64,000 nucleotides of DNA from Takakia lepidozioides (taxonomy: Eukaryota; Streptophyta; Takakiopsida; Takakiales; Takakiaceae). Below are positions 25,343 through 36,436 of the stretch, piece after piece (within the stretch, counting starts at the first letter, position 1; the number at the start of each line of letters is the position of its first letter). Position numbers and translations under genes: made by a program. The stretch lies in the NCBI GenBank assembly GCA_030704615.1, contig CM060734.1:48686042-48750041 (forward strand), in the 5' to 3' direction. Under the pieces are notes generated by a model. The model was not told the DNA's origin and did not search any database. It saw only the letters and a program-made list of their open reading frames with translations.

Positions 25343-25723
25343 AGGTTTAGCCCTGGTGACTATGTTTATTTGCAGCAGACTGCTCCTACGACCCTGGATG
25401 TCACTGCAGGGCGTGTTATTCTGAGGGTTCGAGAGGTGTTGCCCTCAGGAGTCCTGATCTTGGAGGGTCGGGATGGCATGACTTGGAAGGACCATGTGCG
25501 TAATTGTGCGTCATGTCACCTTCCCAATGTCGATGGCAGAGTTGACCCAAACTTGGCAGTGGTACTTGCAGGTTTGAGGTGCATGCTCTGTGGGTCTGCC
25601 AAAGGGGCAGCCACCATGCTGGTGTGTGATTGATGCTCAAGGGGTTGGCATATGGGATGCTTGACACCACCTCTTGAGAAGGTTCCTGACGGAGATTGGT
25701 TGTGTCCACACTGCTTGGGATAG
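25343..25723 (+). pseudogene. Retroelement pol 3' end with PHD finger
   Basis: The frame begins RFSPGDYVYL, a pattern usual in retroelement integrase C-termini. It continues through a TTLDVTAGRVILRVREV segment into a C4HC3 PHD-type finger: CMLC, then CD-stop-C, WHMGCLTPPL and WLCPHC. An in-frame TGA at 25631-25633 breaks the finger. I recall similar integrase-plus-PHD ends in retroelements of algae and non-seed plants. The piece is followed by non-coding sequence, a polypurine tract (about 25972-25981) and an LTR start. Confidence 0.65.
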
Positions 25724-25983
25724 TGGCAGTGGACGTGACTGGAGGCAGCTAACAAGACATGGGAGGCCAAGCTCATAGGAGTCAATACACGAGATCCCAA
25801 GCTCAAGTTCACAGGTTGCAAGACGGCGACTAACGATGGGGCAACTCTTGCACCCGGCCTCTTAATCTATCGAGTTTGAGTGTAGTAGGGACAGTGGTGG
25901 AGGACTTAGTGAGGCTATGGTAACTATCACATCTTGTGGCTACCTGAACTTAGAGGGATCTAAGCACCAGCTAGGGGGGCGAT

Positions 25984-26074
25984 TGTATGGACTAGTGACT
26001 GCCATAGTGGGCAGCATAGTGGCAACCTAGTGACTGACTAGTTGTAGCCTAGTGGTTGGACTAGTAGCTGGACT
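25984..26074 (+). repeat. 5' half of the LTR, after a polypurine tract
   Basis: It starts TGTATGGACTAGTGACTGCC right after GGGGGGCGAT and matches the first half of the 24556-24731 LTR in reverse orientation. It stops at the ACTAGT breakpoint and joins the donor side of the element-B methyltransferase intron (26080). With the 3' half at 25062 it makes one split LTR. Confidence 0.7.
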
Positions 26075-26080
26075 ATTCAC

Positions 26081-26183
26081 CTGTATTTGCAGTGACGTCG
26101 AGGACCCTGCCTTCAACATCCGTACACGTTTCCATGAGCGTCTGGATGAATGCTGGACTCCTGGTCCTGCCATACCTCCACGG
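26081..26183 (-). pseudogene. Displaced piece of the element-B methyltransferase exon, with motif I
   Basis: The minus strand encodes PWRYGRTRSPAFIQTLMETC and then VLDVTANTG, ending at a GTGAAT donor (26080-26079). It matches the element-A protein (RYSRTRSPAFIQTIMETC, VLDLICGTG). It is the direct continuation of the exon that stops at 43926, and the two parts are separated by the whole of element A. VLDxxxxTG is the AdoMet-binding motif I position of DNA methyltransferases. Confidence 0.85.
26175..26183. repeat. Left 9-bp target-site duplication of element A
   Basis: CCTCCACGG here equals 43926-43934 at the other end. Nine bases is the usual MULE target duplication. The left copy runs into a G tract, so its edge could be off by one base. 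Confidence 0.85.
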
Positions 26184-26245
26184 GGGGGGCTGCTATTTCA
26201 TGAGCCATGAGCCATGAGCGGCATGAGCCATGAGCAGAGTCGTAA
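26184..26245. repeat. Left inverted end of element A with CATGAGC repeats
   Basis: The terminal motif CTATTTCATGAGC is followed by short direct repeats of CATGAGC(C). The same arrangement is mirrored at 43850-43925 and 55720-55784. Confidence 0.85.
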
Positions 26246-26647
26246 GTGTGGAAAAAAACATGAGCAGCACTATTTTCCGGAAATGAGTGTCCGCGGGAAT
26301 AGGGTTTAGGGTGCCACGGTCATAGGGGGAGAAGGACCTCCCGATGAAGGAGGTTCGGCAATGTTATTTAGAATTATATATTGAAAGGCAATGTTTCGCG
26401 AATGGTAGGGTGGTACTGCTCTGTACAATGGGGGCCCATTTCAGCTTACCAGCCATTTGCAAAATCCACCCACACTCCCAATCCCAAACGAAATGAGCAA
26501 TGACGCATTCGCGGAACGATGGACACAGAATATAATAAAAAGAGGGCACAATGAGGTTTTTATTGATCCACATGAATTGCATTTGAAGCACGTCTACTGT
26601 GCTGATTGTGCCATCAAATCTTGAGCCCTGTGCCTACTGAATACAAG
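26246..26647. other. Subterminal non-coding region of element A
   Basis: No gene seen. It lies between the inverted end and the stop codon side of the small gene and contains further isolated CATGAGC motifs. Confidence 0.4.
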
Positions 26648-27322
26648 TCACGTTGTCAATGGGACTTCGACTGCTCTCAGAACTAGCTCATGAGTCATGG
26701 GGCTCCTCCATGTAAAGTCGATTGCAGCCGTTGTACCGCCCCTAGTGATGTTCACCACAATGTCCTGCCCTTCAATCATACCACCATCGAATATGGAAAT
26801 CTTCACGTTTTCGTCGTCCACACCAATGCGAATGTCCCCATACAATGGAGAAGAGGAGCGCACTCCTCGAGGAGAATAGGTCTCTCCGATGGAGTCCACC
26901 CACGTCCAGTGGCAGCAGTTCCACCGCAACAGCATAGCAGTGCGCCTTCTTCTGCATGGGTGACCGTCGTAGCTGGGAAAATCGGAATCGAGGATGCGCA
27001 GGAGCCACGGACTCCTCAGACCAAGATCGTCACCCCGCTCGAAGGCGTAGTGGCCTACGATATACTCAAAAGCCACCAATGTTTCCACAATCGAACCAGT
27101 ATCTTCTCTGTAATCTGTGTACCAGATAACAATGTCTCCCGATGTGGCCGAATACATTGCATAATCGATGCCTCCAAAGGGGCAGTCGTCCCGGTTCCGG
27201 AAGCACGGCATCCTTGCAAAGGAGGACCTGAGGACGACTTGGATGCCGATGACCTTGCGGACAGCTACGAAGCCCTTAGATTTTGGAAAAGATACGAAGC
27301 GGAAGAGCAGTCCGGCCTCCAA
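26648..27322 (-). CDS. Small element-encoded protein of unknown function (copy A)
   Basis: A 224-residue frame. Its second half (LLRWNCCHWTWVDSIGETYS, then GDIRIGVDDENVKISIFDGG and RSPMTHELVLRAVEVP) matches the 54238-54837 protein (LLYHWNCCEWTYDECIGENF, RYRHPVTQEVLERPVRVP). Conservation between two elements with different palindromes argues for a real gene with a role in the element. It looks rich in beta strands, with conserved Trp and a Cys-Cys pair. I do not recognise the fold. The start is uncertain, because the frame upstream (to about 27560) also looks coding in another phase. A palindrome array lies just upstream. Confidence 0.55.
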   Translation of the reverse strand: MEAGLLFRFVSFPKSKGFVAVRKVIGIQVVLRSSFARMPCFRNRDDCPFGGIDYAMYSATSGDIVIWYTDYREDTGSIVETLVAFEYIVGHYAFERGDDLGLRSPWLLRILDSDFPSYDGHPCRRRRTAMLLRWNCCHWTWVDSIGETYSPRGVRSSSPLYGDIRIGVDDENVKISIFDGGMIEGQDIVVNITRGGTTAAIDFTWRSPMTHELVLRAVEVPLTT

Positions 27323-27841
27323 AATGGAGCATCTGGGTCACACGTACCCACCGACGGAGGTGGAACGTGTTCATCACGCCAGCGGTGGATTAACCCATAC
27401 ATCTTTCTCATCAACAAGTTATAGTTTGAGATCTGCCACCGAAGTCCATCCCCCCGGATGGAAATTCGGCGCCGCATTTACATCGAAGAGGGGATGGACT
27501 TCGTCGTGTCCAGTGGCTATCGGCCCACCTGGCAGTGAGTGCCCATAGTTTGCATGGCAGGGTAGGAAACTGAAACGGCTACATTCATGCAGCAGCCAAT
27601 CTTCATCGGTCCAGGATCCTGTACGGGGGAAATTTAAATGTGCCCTGGAGTGTGCCCTGGAATGTACCTCACTTCTGTATGACTGTGTTTCATTGTGTTG
27701 AATAACTCTCGGAATTGGCCCACTGTTTACAATTTGATGTCTCATTTTTCTACAATGTGTCTGTCCGGTTGAATAAAGCAGAGTAACCGGTATGTGAGTC
27801 ATGTGTCAAGAATATACCAGAGTAACGCCATGTCGGACATT

Positions 27842-28589
27842 GAAATGCGGCACCGCATTTCCATGTCGGCATCGAAATGCGGCACAGCATTTCCATGTCG
27901 GACATCGAAATGCGGCACCGCATTTCCATGTCGGACATCGAAATGCGGCACCGCATTTCCATGTGGGACAAGAAAATGCGGTGCATCATTTCCGTCCAGG
28001 TACACGAAATACCAACACGGGTCTATAAATTGATCAGAAAACGAGGTTGGCATTGCAAATGCGGCGACGCATTTCCAGCTTGGCAATGGAAACTTCTTTT
28101 TGGACAAGGGAATGCGGTGCCGCATTTCCGTCCAACACTTCGAAAAGTGCACCTATTTCCGACCAGCGCGATGGAATGCGTTACCGCATTTCCGAGAGAG
28201 GGTCTGCAAATGGACAAATTGCGATGTCCGTTCTGGAAATGCGGCGCCGCATTTCCATGTCCGTCATCGACTTTTTTTTTACAATGGAATGCGGTGCCAA
28301 TTTTTGCTGATGGGCCTGCAGTTCGAACAACGACCATCCCCAATATGGAAATGCGGCACCGCATTTTCAATCCCGCCATGTCGGCCTCCTTGTTCGACCT
28401 CCTTGTTCGACCTCTGTAAGCGTGGTGGCATCCATGCAATGAGCGGGAGAGGCCAAAACTGGCGTGTGGACAAAGGAAATTTTGGAAATGCGGCACCGCA
28501 TTCCCAATTCAGATTACTTTTTACTATGCCAACATTGAAATGGAAAAATTAGTCCCTCCCCTGTTTTGGAAATGCGGTGCCGCATTTCC
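27842..28589. repeat. Palindrome array A1 (AAATGCGGYRCCGCATTT)
   Basis: About 13 sites of the element-A palindrome occur here, for example at 27842, 27874, 27908, 27941, 28110, 28235, 28348, 28484 and 28568. The first four are a 33-bp tandem repeat. Central dinucleotides are CA, TG, CG and TA. The array lies between the small gene and the 3' end of the ParB/methyltransferase gene. Confidence 0.95.
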
Positions 28590-28777
28590 AAAAGAGGTTC
28601 TTAGAGTTGCCAAAATTTTGGAAATGCCCTGACCCATTTCTGATTTTGGGAGCGTCCTGGTTTGGGCGATTGTGTGGCTGGAATGCACACTGGAGAGGGG
28701 TCACGAATGTCGGGCAGAATTTTCTTTATATACTCTGGAAGAGAATTTACATTTACAGAGACTTCATTAAAATTCTA

Positions 28778-31700
28778 TTAATCTTGAAAATCATCCGAAT
28801 CCTCATCCTGTTCTAGACTGTCCTGCTCCTCCTCCACCCCCTCAGTGCCTCTCTCATCTCCAGCGGACTGCTCGTTGGCCAGGCTTTCGAAAATCCCATC
28901 TTCCCCTTGCGGAACTGTCCATCTCACCTCCGTTGGGTCGTCTTCCTCCCTGTCTGCGTCGCTCTCATCCGCTGAATCACATATGTACTTTCGTACCCGT
29001 CTACCTGTCTGAACTGCTGCCAACTCTTTCCTTATCCTTCTGTCCTCCCTAGCCCTCTCCAAAATCTGCTCTACTTTACTGATTCTCACTTCTTCTAATC
29101 GCTGTATTTGCGAGTTTAGCTGCATAACTAGGAAGGGAGTAGTCCCTCACCGGGCTCGTCATGAAGTCGGCCCTCGCAAAGAACGGGACATTCTTCCTGG
29201 CAGGAAGTGTAGGCCCTACATGTTTCGACCCGGACCCTGCAATCCTACACATGACAATCATCAACGAGACTAATGAGAACCACAGTCGGGAAATTCGTTT
29301 GACATAAATGACCCAGAAGGCTTTGCAAACTTACAATGTTTGCACTCACTCGTATTCCGGGTTCTCCTCTGCATCAATGTCCACTGTGTCTTCCTCGGAC
29401 TCCGACGAATCCGAGGAGACTTCCGCTCTGTCGGGAGCCTTCACATTCCGTTGCAGCCCCTCCAGATGGGATCCCCACACGGATGAATCCTCCTCGTAGG
29501 CAAAGAGGTGCCGGTCGGAAAACCGCCCAGCCCACATTGAGGCACCTGTTACAATGCCATCCACACATTACCACATGGCGCTTCAGATGTTGCGAACTAC
29601 ATCCTAACGAGAATTTGCAGAACAGCAGAGATCAAGATTCTGCATACCTGTCCCACAGATGAGGTCCAGCACTGTGCCCTCCACGTCTGTGCATGTCTCC
29701 ATAATTGTCTGAATGAAGGCAGGGCTCCGAGTCCGTGAGTACCGCAGGGGTTCCGTTGAAGTGAGGCTATGAGGGAGAAGTTCCTTGGGAACGTTGTTGA
29801 ACAGAACGTCGTAATCGAGTGGGTCGCAGTTGGGGTCAACCTTTCCTCCCTCCTTCCGGAAAGCAAAGGTGGAGTTTTCCTTCACAAAGCAGTATGCATC
29901 GAACTGCTTCGTCTGCATACACAGGGGGAAAACGATTAGAAACCGAATGCGGCACCGCATTTGAAAGCACCCAAGCAAATGAATGGACGAGTGCCAGTGT
30001 CGTAATCACCTTCTTCCCTTCCGACCGAAGGCCCAGTGTGTTGATGCACGTCCACTTCTTTTTCAGAATCGGGACGGCGCTCTTGCGGGTCCACTTCGCA
30101 ATTCCTGTCTGAGTGTTTTTTCCTCTGCTCGCCAGGACAACCACACAGCCTCTGTCGTCCAACACCATGCGCGCAAGCCCGAATCCTTTCTTCCAAAAGT
30201 CCTCCGAGTACCTGTTCCAAGATGGCAAAGCTTGCAGTCCTTCCACAGGCTCTCCGTCCGGAATATCCAAGATGATCATATCGCAAGACCACTCGGTGGC
30301 ATTTCCGCCCCCTACAATCCTTGTCTGCACACACCCTCTCAAAGAACGAGACCATATTCTGAAATCCTGGGGTGTCGGAAGGCTCTTCGGCAGTCGCCTT
30401 CTTCAGTGCTCTGCCCTTCAGACCCTCCATGGTCTTCATGTATGCCAACTTGGCTGCCCGTCCATCCAAAGCCGCCAAGAAACTCTCATTTACACACTGG
30501 ACTACTGTTTCGGGAGCCACTTTCGGCCTCTTCATTTCCACCGGCTCGAAAGGGTGCCCCCCTGGGGGGTTGAAGAGTGCCTTCTTTGCCGAGCCAGTTC
30601 TCGTGCCTCTCGTGACAACGGTGGGCACAGGGGAGGCAGCCTGCGTTTGGGGGGTGGGCTGGTTGCAAAGTCTCCATCGGAGTCCTCTTCCTCACCCTCT
30701 TCCTGAACAGGCTGTTTCTGCTTCTTCGTTTTGGCGGGTGTCACAACAGCTGCTCCTTGCTGGCGAGTCCTCTTCTTCGACCCCTTCTGTTGGGCCTGCA
30801 CAGCTGCATCCACCGTCTTTTGTGCCATCTCAGCTGCCTTTCTGGATTCTTCCAGAGCAGCAGATTCCTTTGCCGACTTTGGCCCAGCAGGGACACGTCT
30901 TTCCTTTCTCTTCTCTTCTGCCAAGGCGTGCAGATCTTTCTCAGACTCGTCAACAATACCGCCAGACATGTCCAGGTACCACGGGCATCCAACGAGATGC
31001 GCGGGATGCCATTGTTTCTGCATCTCGGGTGTGTAGACACAGCTTGGGCCCGCCACGGTCCAAGCCATGAAGAACGGGGGCTCTTGAGCCAGGGCCCTGT
31101 CTGAAGGAGCACGTATTTCATATACCTGCAAGGCAGTCAGCATGCGTGAGCAAAAGTTGAGACCAACCTACTGGCAGAGTGCCACCGAAAACATAAAATG
31201 CGAATGCGGTGCCGCATTTCCGAGACAAACCTCGTAACCAGGCTTCGCATACAAGGGCAGCTGTGCTTCACCTGTAAACAATTCGCATTGCAGCTTTCCC
31301 CGCTCCCTCCTGATGTGTAAACTCCACGCTCCTTCTTGCGGTCTGTAGCTCTCTGGCGAAAAGGTTCTCCTTGTACGCACATCTGAAACGTGTCACGTAG
31401 TCTTCCAATGTCTGTGTTCCATCCCATTTGACGTACAAGCCGAACGAATTTGTGTGCATTACGACTTGCTCCTTCGCATTCGACATTACCTACGATTCCC
31501 AAATCCATTGTCACGTAGCAGTTCAGGGAATTCATGTCAGAAAAGCAAATCTGGGGAAGTACCTTGAATTACCTGGAACCACCAAGTCATACGGTTGAGC
31601 CACACATCCACTGCAGGGTCGGAAACTTCCAGTGGAAAAGACCACATTGTCCTTATGCTCTCGGATGCATTCCAGATCGACAGCCACCGTGTCTGCCATT

Positions 31701-33700
31701 TCCGATCCAATGTCAGTGGCTGGAGAGAGTGGCTATTGCTAGGAAGGAAATTCAGTGCATTGAAACCTCACCTTCTCTTTCGCCTCCACACATGCCGTTG
31801 AGAGGTGATGCAGTTTCTCCAATTGCATGGTCGGCTGCATGGCCCGAGAATAGTGTTTTGCAATCTCGGGGATGAATCCTTTCCAAGTGCCGGATCTGCA
31901 ATTGCCACCAGCTTCACAAGCTTTGACTTGTATTTGGTTCTGGACTTGACACCGGCTTCCTTCAAGTGCTCAGTCAATGACTGCAACGTTTTCACCTGCC
32001 CTCACTTTCCATGAAGAAGCGTTTGGCATGGGCCAAATCCAGCTTGATGTTTGACTGCCAACAAAAACATGCAGAAGCGTTACATTCGATTCATGTGGAA
32101 ACATTACTGGAAATTGGGGAAGGATGAGCAGAGGGAAATTGGAGGACGACTTACTTCGTATATCACCTCCACCATTCCATCCATAGTGAGACGATACCAT
32201 GTCCGGTCTGTTTTTGCAACGGCTTTTTCTGAATGAGCTCAGGCTCCAGCATTTCCGCAAACATCTGCGGATCAGTAAGACCAGTTTTCCTCACCCTGTA
32301 CAGCATATGTGCCATGTGGGTATGCACGTACGCATTCTCAGTGACCCTGCAAGGCACACTCTCCAGTTCAATACACGGAAGCACGGAATCAAACCAGAAT
32401 GGAAACCGAAATGCGGCACCGCATTTCGAATGTGCTAGGGAGGGTATGAGTATCTTACGAGTTGAGGTCCGCCATGGCATTCTTGAGCAGGGAGGAGTCT
32501 GCCGCCTTCACCCTTGAGGATGACACACTCCACCATGTAATGCCAGCCAATGTGCTTGGCATGGTTCTGCTTGATGTACTCCCACCAGGCGAGAAGTCGG
32601 TGATTCCCGTCCCACACAAAGAACATTTTTCCCGACATATGGCCGAAGTCGGGATCACCCTTCAGCGTCGCCTCGAATTCGTGGTTGCGAGTGTGCCAGT
32701 GGGTATCCCACGTTGACAATTCATCGGCAGTGGGTCCACGGGTTCGCCGTCCTCATTCTCTATGGAAACGTAAACGCTGCCGATCCCAAACGGTACCCTT
32801 CTCGAAATGCGAACTTGAGCTTATCCACATCTCCGGGAAGGGCCTGCCTGACGATGGAAGGGAGACCATGCGACAGAGTGGGATTCGAAGAGTCCGCTGG
32901 AATACCCTGCTGCCCAGAACTCTGCCAATGCTACTGTGTGTCTCCTCCAACATTTTATCCGCTGCACTTTTGAAATCCTCCGGAGACATGTCTGTAGGTG
33001 CCGGTAGTGGCTGAGCAGCTGGAGCATCCTCAACTGGAGCTGCACTCTGGGGCCTGTCTGCGGGCAATTCTGCCATTGCAGAGGCCTCCTCCGGGCCTGC
33101 TAGCTCATCGGTGGTGAGGTCTGCCTGCGAACGTTCAGCGGCAGCACCCTCCTCCGGTACCAAATCGAGAAACGGTCGATCCCATTGCCTTCGCTGCAGC
33201 AGAGTCGGCCCCAACATCTGCAGGCGGGAAATCCTCCAGGAACTGAGCTTCAGCTCGTGGAAGCGGTTTTGCGGGAGATTGTTCGCCCGTCGCCCTGATT
33301 GCCTTCTGCTTCCTCATCCTTGCAGGTGAAGGTGTCTGCTGCAAATAGAATCTGTCTCTACCCTGCTGCTTCATTCGCGTTGGGGGGGGTGAATCGGCCT
33401 GAGCCGGTTCAGAAGCCAGTAGAGGGACGGGCTGCTTCTTCTTCGACTTTGCTGGAGAAGGGCCCGACCCCTGCTGGCGATTCTCCATGATCGATGAACG
33501 CGAGTCGATCTCTGAGACTTTGAACTTGCCCTTCGAAGACGCGTCTTTGAATCGCAGAGGGCTAGGCCCGGCAGGAATACCCGCGCTCGGGATCGGGTGG
33601 GTGTACGTGCTGCAGCTAGCTCCTCGGACTCTTCCTGCGGCTCTTCGGATTCCTGCGATCCCTCCAGCACGTCCACCTTTCCTGTTAGGCATGCAAACAT
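28778..33700 (-). CDS. ParB-like domain / DNA methyltransferase-like fusion protein (copy A), frames broken
   Basis: A multi-exon minus-strand gene homologous along its length to 43926-47790. The start MFACLTGKV at 33700 matches MFSCLFDMG of copy B. In order: a disordered Lys/Pro-rich N-terminus; a ParB/sulfiredoxin-like domain ending FFVWDGNHRLLAWWEYI (near 32600); helical exons (TRWLSIWNAS near 31680; VKWDGTQTLEDYVTRF near 31420); a Lys/Arg-rich linker (30770-30720); a methyltransferase-like domain with DIPDG in the motif IV position (about 30266) and VLDLICGTG motif I (about 29668); then GASMWAGR (29545-29346). An acceptor near 29255 adds IAGSGSKHVGP and an acidic coiled coil to 28778. Exon phases match copy B, but there are several extra single-base frameshifts. 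Single palindromes sit in introns near 29943, 31204 and 32408. Confidence 0.75.
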
Positions 33701-34327
33701 GTTCTGCATTCAAGTCTCCTAGCATTCAGTCTAAGAATTACAGAAGCAAAATGGGGGGTTCGGTGCTCGATCAGCTGCGCGCAACCCGATCGCATGGAGC
33801 TCTCACTGGTGGCTGGGTTGCCTGAGTGGCCTGCTGCTCGAGATGGCAATCTCCTCCTGTAGACGCATCTGCTTCCTCCCCTTCGGCATTGGCCTACGTC
33901 CGAAGTATAATTTCCGGAGCTTGCCGACGAGGTCTCCTGTCTGGTGCACGAACTCCCCCCCTCTCAGGTTCGAGCATAAGAAGAACAGAGAGAGGGAAAA
34001 GGGGCAAAGAGTGCAGATGGAAAGGGCGCGAGAGGGGTGACTGAGGAGACACGACAAAAGTAGATGAAACGGCGGTGATGCACCACTTGGGTTCGAAAGG
34101 TTGGACGAAAGTGTCTCCTCGTGGAGTTTGCCGTCATTACGAAATTCGAATCGTTGAGGGTACGCCTGCCGTCCGAAAAAACAAACATCATTATCCAACG
34201 GTCAGGCCGCGCCGCCTCATGCCCCTTCAGTCAGATAGAGTGCCGACATGTGCAGCAATTCCGTTGCTCCACGTGTTCACATTTCAAGGCATTTCCGTCC
34301 CAGCGTCTGATGAGTTGGAGCGAGAAT

Positions 34328-36010
34328 GCGAATGCGGCGCCGCATTTCCGTTAAGTACCATCACGAAGCTACACATCCGTACTTGTTGGAAGAAAATGCG
34401 GCACCGCATTTCCGTTCCACCCTTCACATACCTTAGTTGTTGAACGGAAATACGGTGCCGCATTTCCGTCCCACAGCTCCATGTATGAGATTCAAAAGGG
34501 AAATGCGGCGCCGCATTTCCGTTCCCACTTCACATACGTTAGTTTGATGAAATGGAAAAATGCCGTGCCACATTTCCGTTCGGGAAAGTATAGAGGTCTC
34601 ACCTGGACAGAAATGCGGGTGTCGCATTTCCGTTCTGGAAAGGTTGAAGGTCTCACATGGATGGAAATGCGGCAACCACATTTCCGTAGCACAGCTCCAG
34701 GCCGAATATACAAAACGGAAATGCGGCGCCGCATTTCCGTTCGAGAATGTCGGAAGGTGCGACTCGAAGGAAATGCGGTGCCGCATTTCTGTACCCGTTG
34801 CGCACGATTTTCAGTCAGAATGGAAATGCGGTAACGCGCATTTCCGTTACTGTAGAGTATTAACTGTCTGACTGCTGGCGGAAATGGCCTTCCCGCATTT
34901 TCGTTCCACAGCTCCATGCCTCACATACAAAACGGAAAATGCGGTGCTCCGACGGAAATGCGGTACCGCATTTCAATTCCGATGTTTCAGGATATTTCAT
35001 CAGAACGGAAATGCGGTGCCGCATTCCCTTTTAAATCTAATACATTCCGTTCTGGAATGTTGGGAGGTGCGACTCGGATGGAAATGCGCTGCCGCATTTC
35101 AGTTCCGATGGTTCACGATTTTCAGTCAGAACGGAAATGCGGTACCGCATTTCCGTTCTGGAATGATGGTAGGTGCGACTCGGATGGAAATACGTTGCCG
35201 CATTTCAGTTCCGATGGTTCACGATTTTCAGTCAGAACGGAAATGCGGTGCCGCATTTCCGTTCTGGAATGATGGTAGGTGCGACTCGGATGGAAATACG
35301 GTGCCGCATTTCAGTTCAGATAGTTCACGATTTTCAGTCAGAACGGAAATGCGGTGCCGCATTTCCGTTCTGGATAGTGTGAATGTCTCAACCGGTCGGA
35401 ATTGCGCTGTATGAAGCTGTCGGAATCTTACTCGGCTCCAGGCATCAGATACAAAATGGAAATGCGGCGCCGCATTTCCTTTATGGAATGTCGAAAAGTG
35501 CGACTTTGACGGAAATGCGGTGCCGCATTTCTGTTCCCGTTGTTCATAATTCTCAATCAGAACGGAAATGCGGTACCGCATTTCCGTTCCACCTTCACAT
35601 ACCGTGCTTGTTGAATGAAAATGCGGTACCCGCATTTCCGTTCTCGAGAGTATGAATGTCTTTTAGGACGGAAATGTGCTGCAGCATTTCTATCCCTCAG
35701 CTCCATGCATCAGATACAAAATGGAAATGCGGCGCCGCATTCCCGTTCTGGAATGTCGAAAAGTGCGACTCGGACGGAAATGCGGTGCCGCATTTCTGTT
35801 CCCGTTGTTCATAAATCTCAATCAGAACGGAAATGCGGTACCGCATTTCCGTTCCACCTTCACATACCGTGCTTGCTGGATGGAAATGCGTTACCGCATT
35901 TCCGTTCTGGAGAGTATAAAGGTTTCCCCCGGACGGAAACTCGGTGCCGCATTTCCGTCGCTCTGTGCATGACCAAGATGCAATACGGAAATGCGGCGCC
36001 GTATTTCCGT
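34328..36010. repeat. Palindrome array A2, about 30 sites at about 53-bp spacing
   Basis: Sites AAATGCGGYRCCGCATTT, with flanking GG/CC, recur regularly, for example at 35133, 35186, 35239, 35292, 35345, 35458, 35511, 35564, 35722, 35775, 35828, 35881 and 35988. The central dinucleotide is mostly TG or TA, then CG, while the arm CpGs are mostly intact. The array fills the shared upstream region of the divergent ParB/methyltransferase (minus) and transposase (plus) genes. Spacing of 53 bp is close to five helical turns. The linkers are also partly repeated ('ttcagtcagaacgg', 'ggtgcgactcgga'). Confidence 0.97.
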
Positions 36011-36436
36011 CCACCAGCAATCGACAGAATCACTCGGACGGGAAATCTGGAACCTCAATGGGTTGCATTGTTCCGAAACAACACAATTGCGGCCAGTCTT
36101 GATGAGCACAACTTGGTTGTCTGACCGTTTTAACCAGCAGTCCTGGCACTTGTCAGTGCGAACGTTCCTGTCTGCACCGAGAATACTGCTGGATCCACCC
36201 TCAGGAGAAACTGTCAGGAGATGTTATTTCGTCGCCGAATCGGCCATCATTGTCCTACTCACTGGCTATGGAATCAAACCTCCCACCTTCATGCATGTAG
36301 CTTGAAACAATACTTTCCACTTCAATGTGCGACTTCCAATTGTCGATGGACTCCGCAGATCCACTTAGATGGTGCCTGTGAGCCTTGGTCTGTCGCTATA
36401 CTGAACCTCGCACTTGCCAACTCCGTGCGGTGTTCG

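Noticed and set aside
27794-28552. Repetitive open frames rich in 'MRHRISMS' or 'NAVPHF' on both strands
   Set aside because: They are translations of the palindrome array, with no conserved protein sequence. The same holds for 34.1-36.0 kb, 48.9-49.7 kb and 54.8-55.5 kb.
28984-29161. 31-nt intron near 29140 in the fusion gene of element A
   Set aside because: A GT...AG pair would fit, but a one-base deletion in this indel-rich contig explains the frame change more simply.
34328-36010. Central YR variation as pure CpG decay of GGCGCC
   Set aside because: The CpGs in the arms of the same sites are mostly intact, and TG far exceeds CA on one strand. Decay may contribute but does not explain the pattern.
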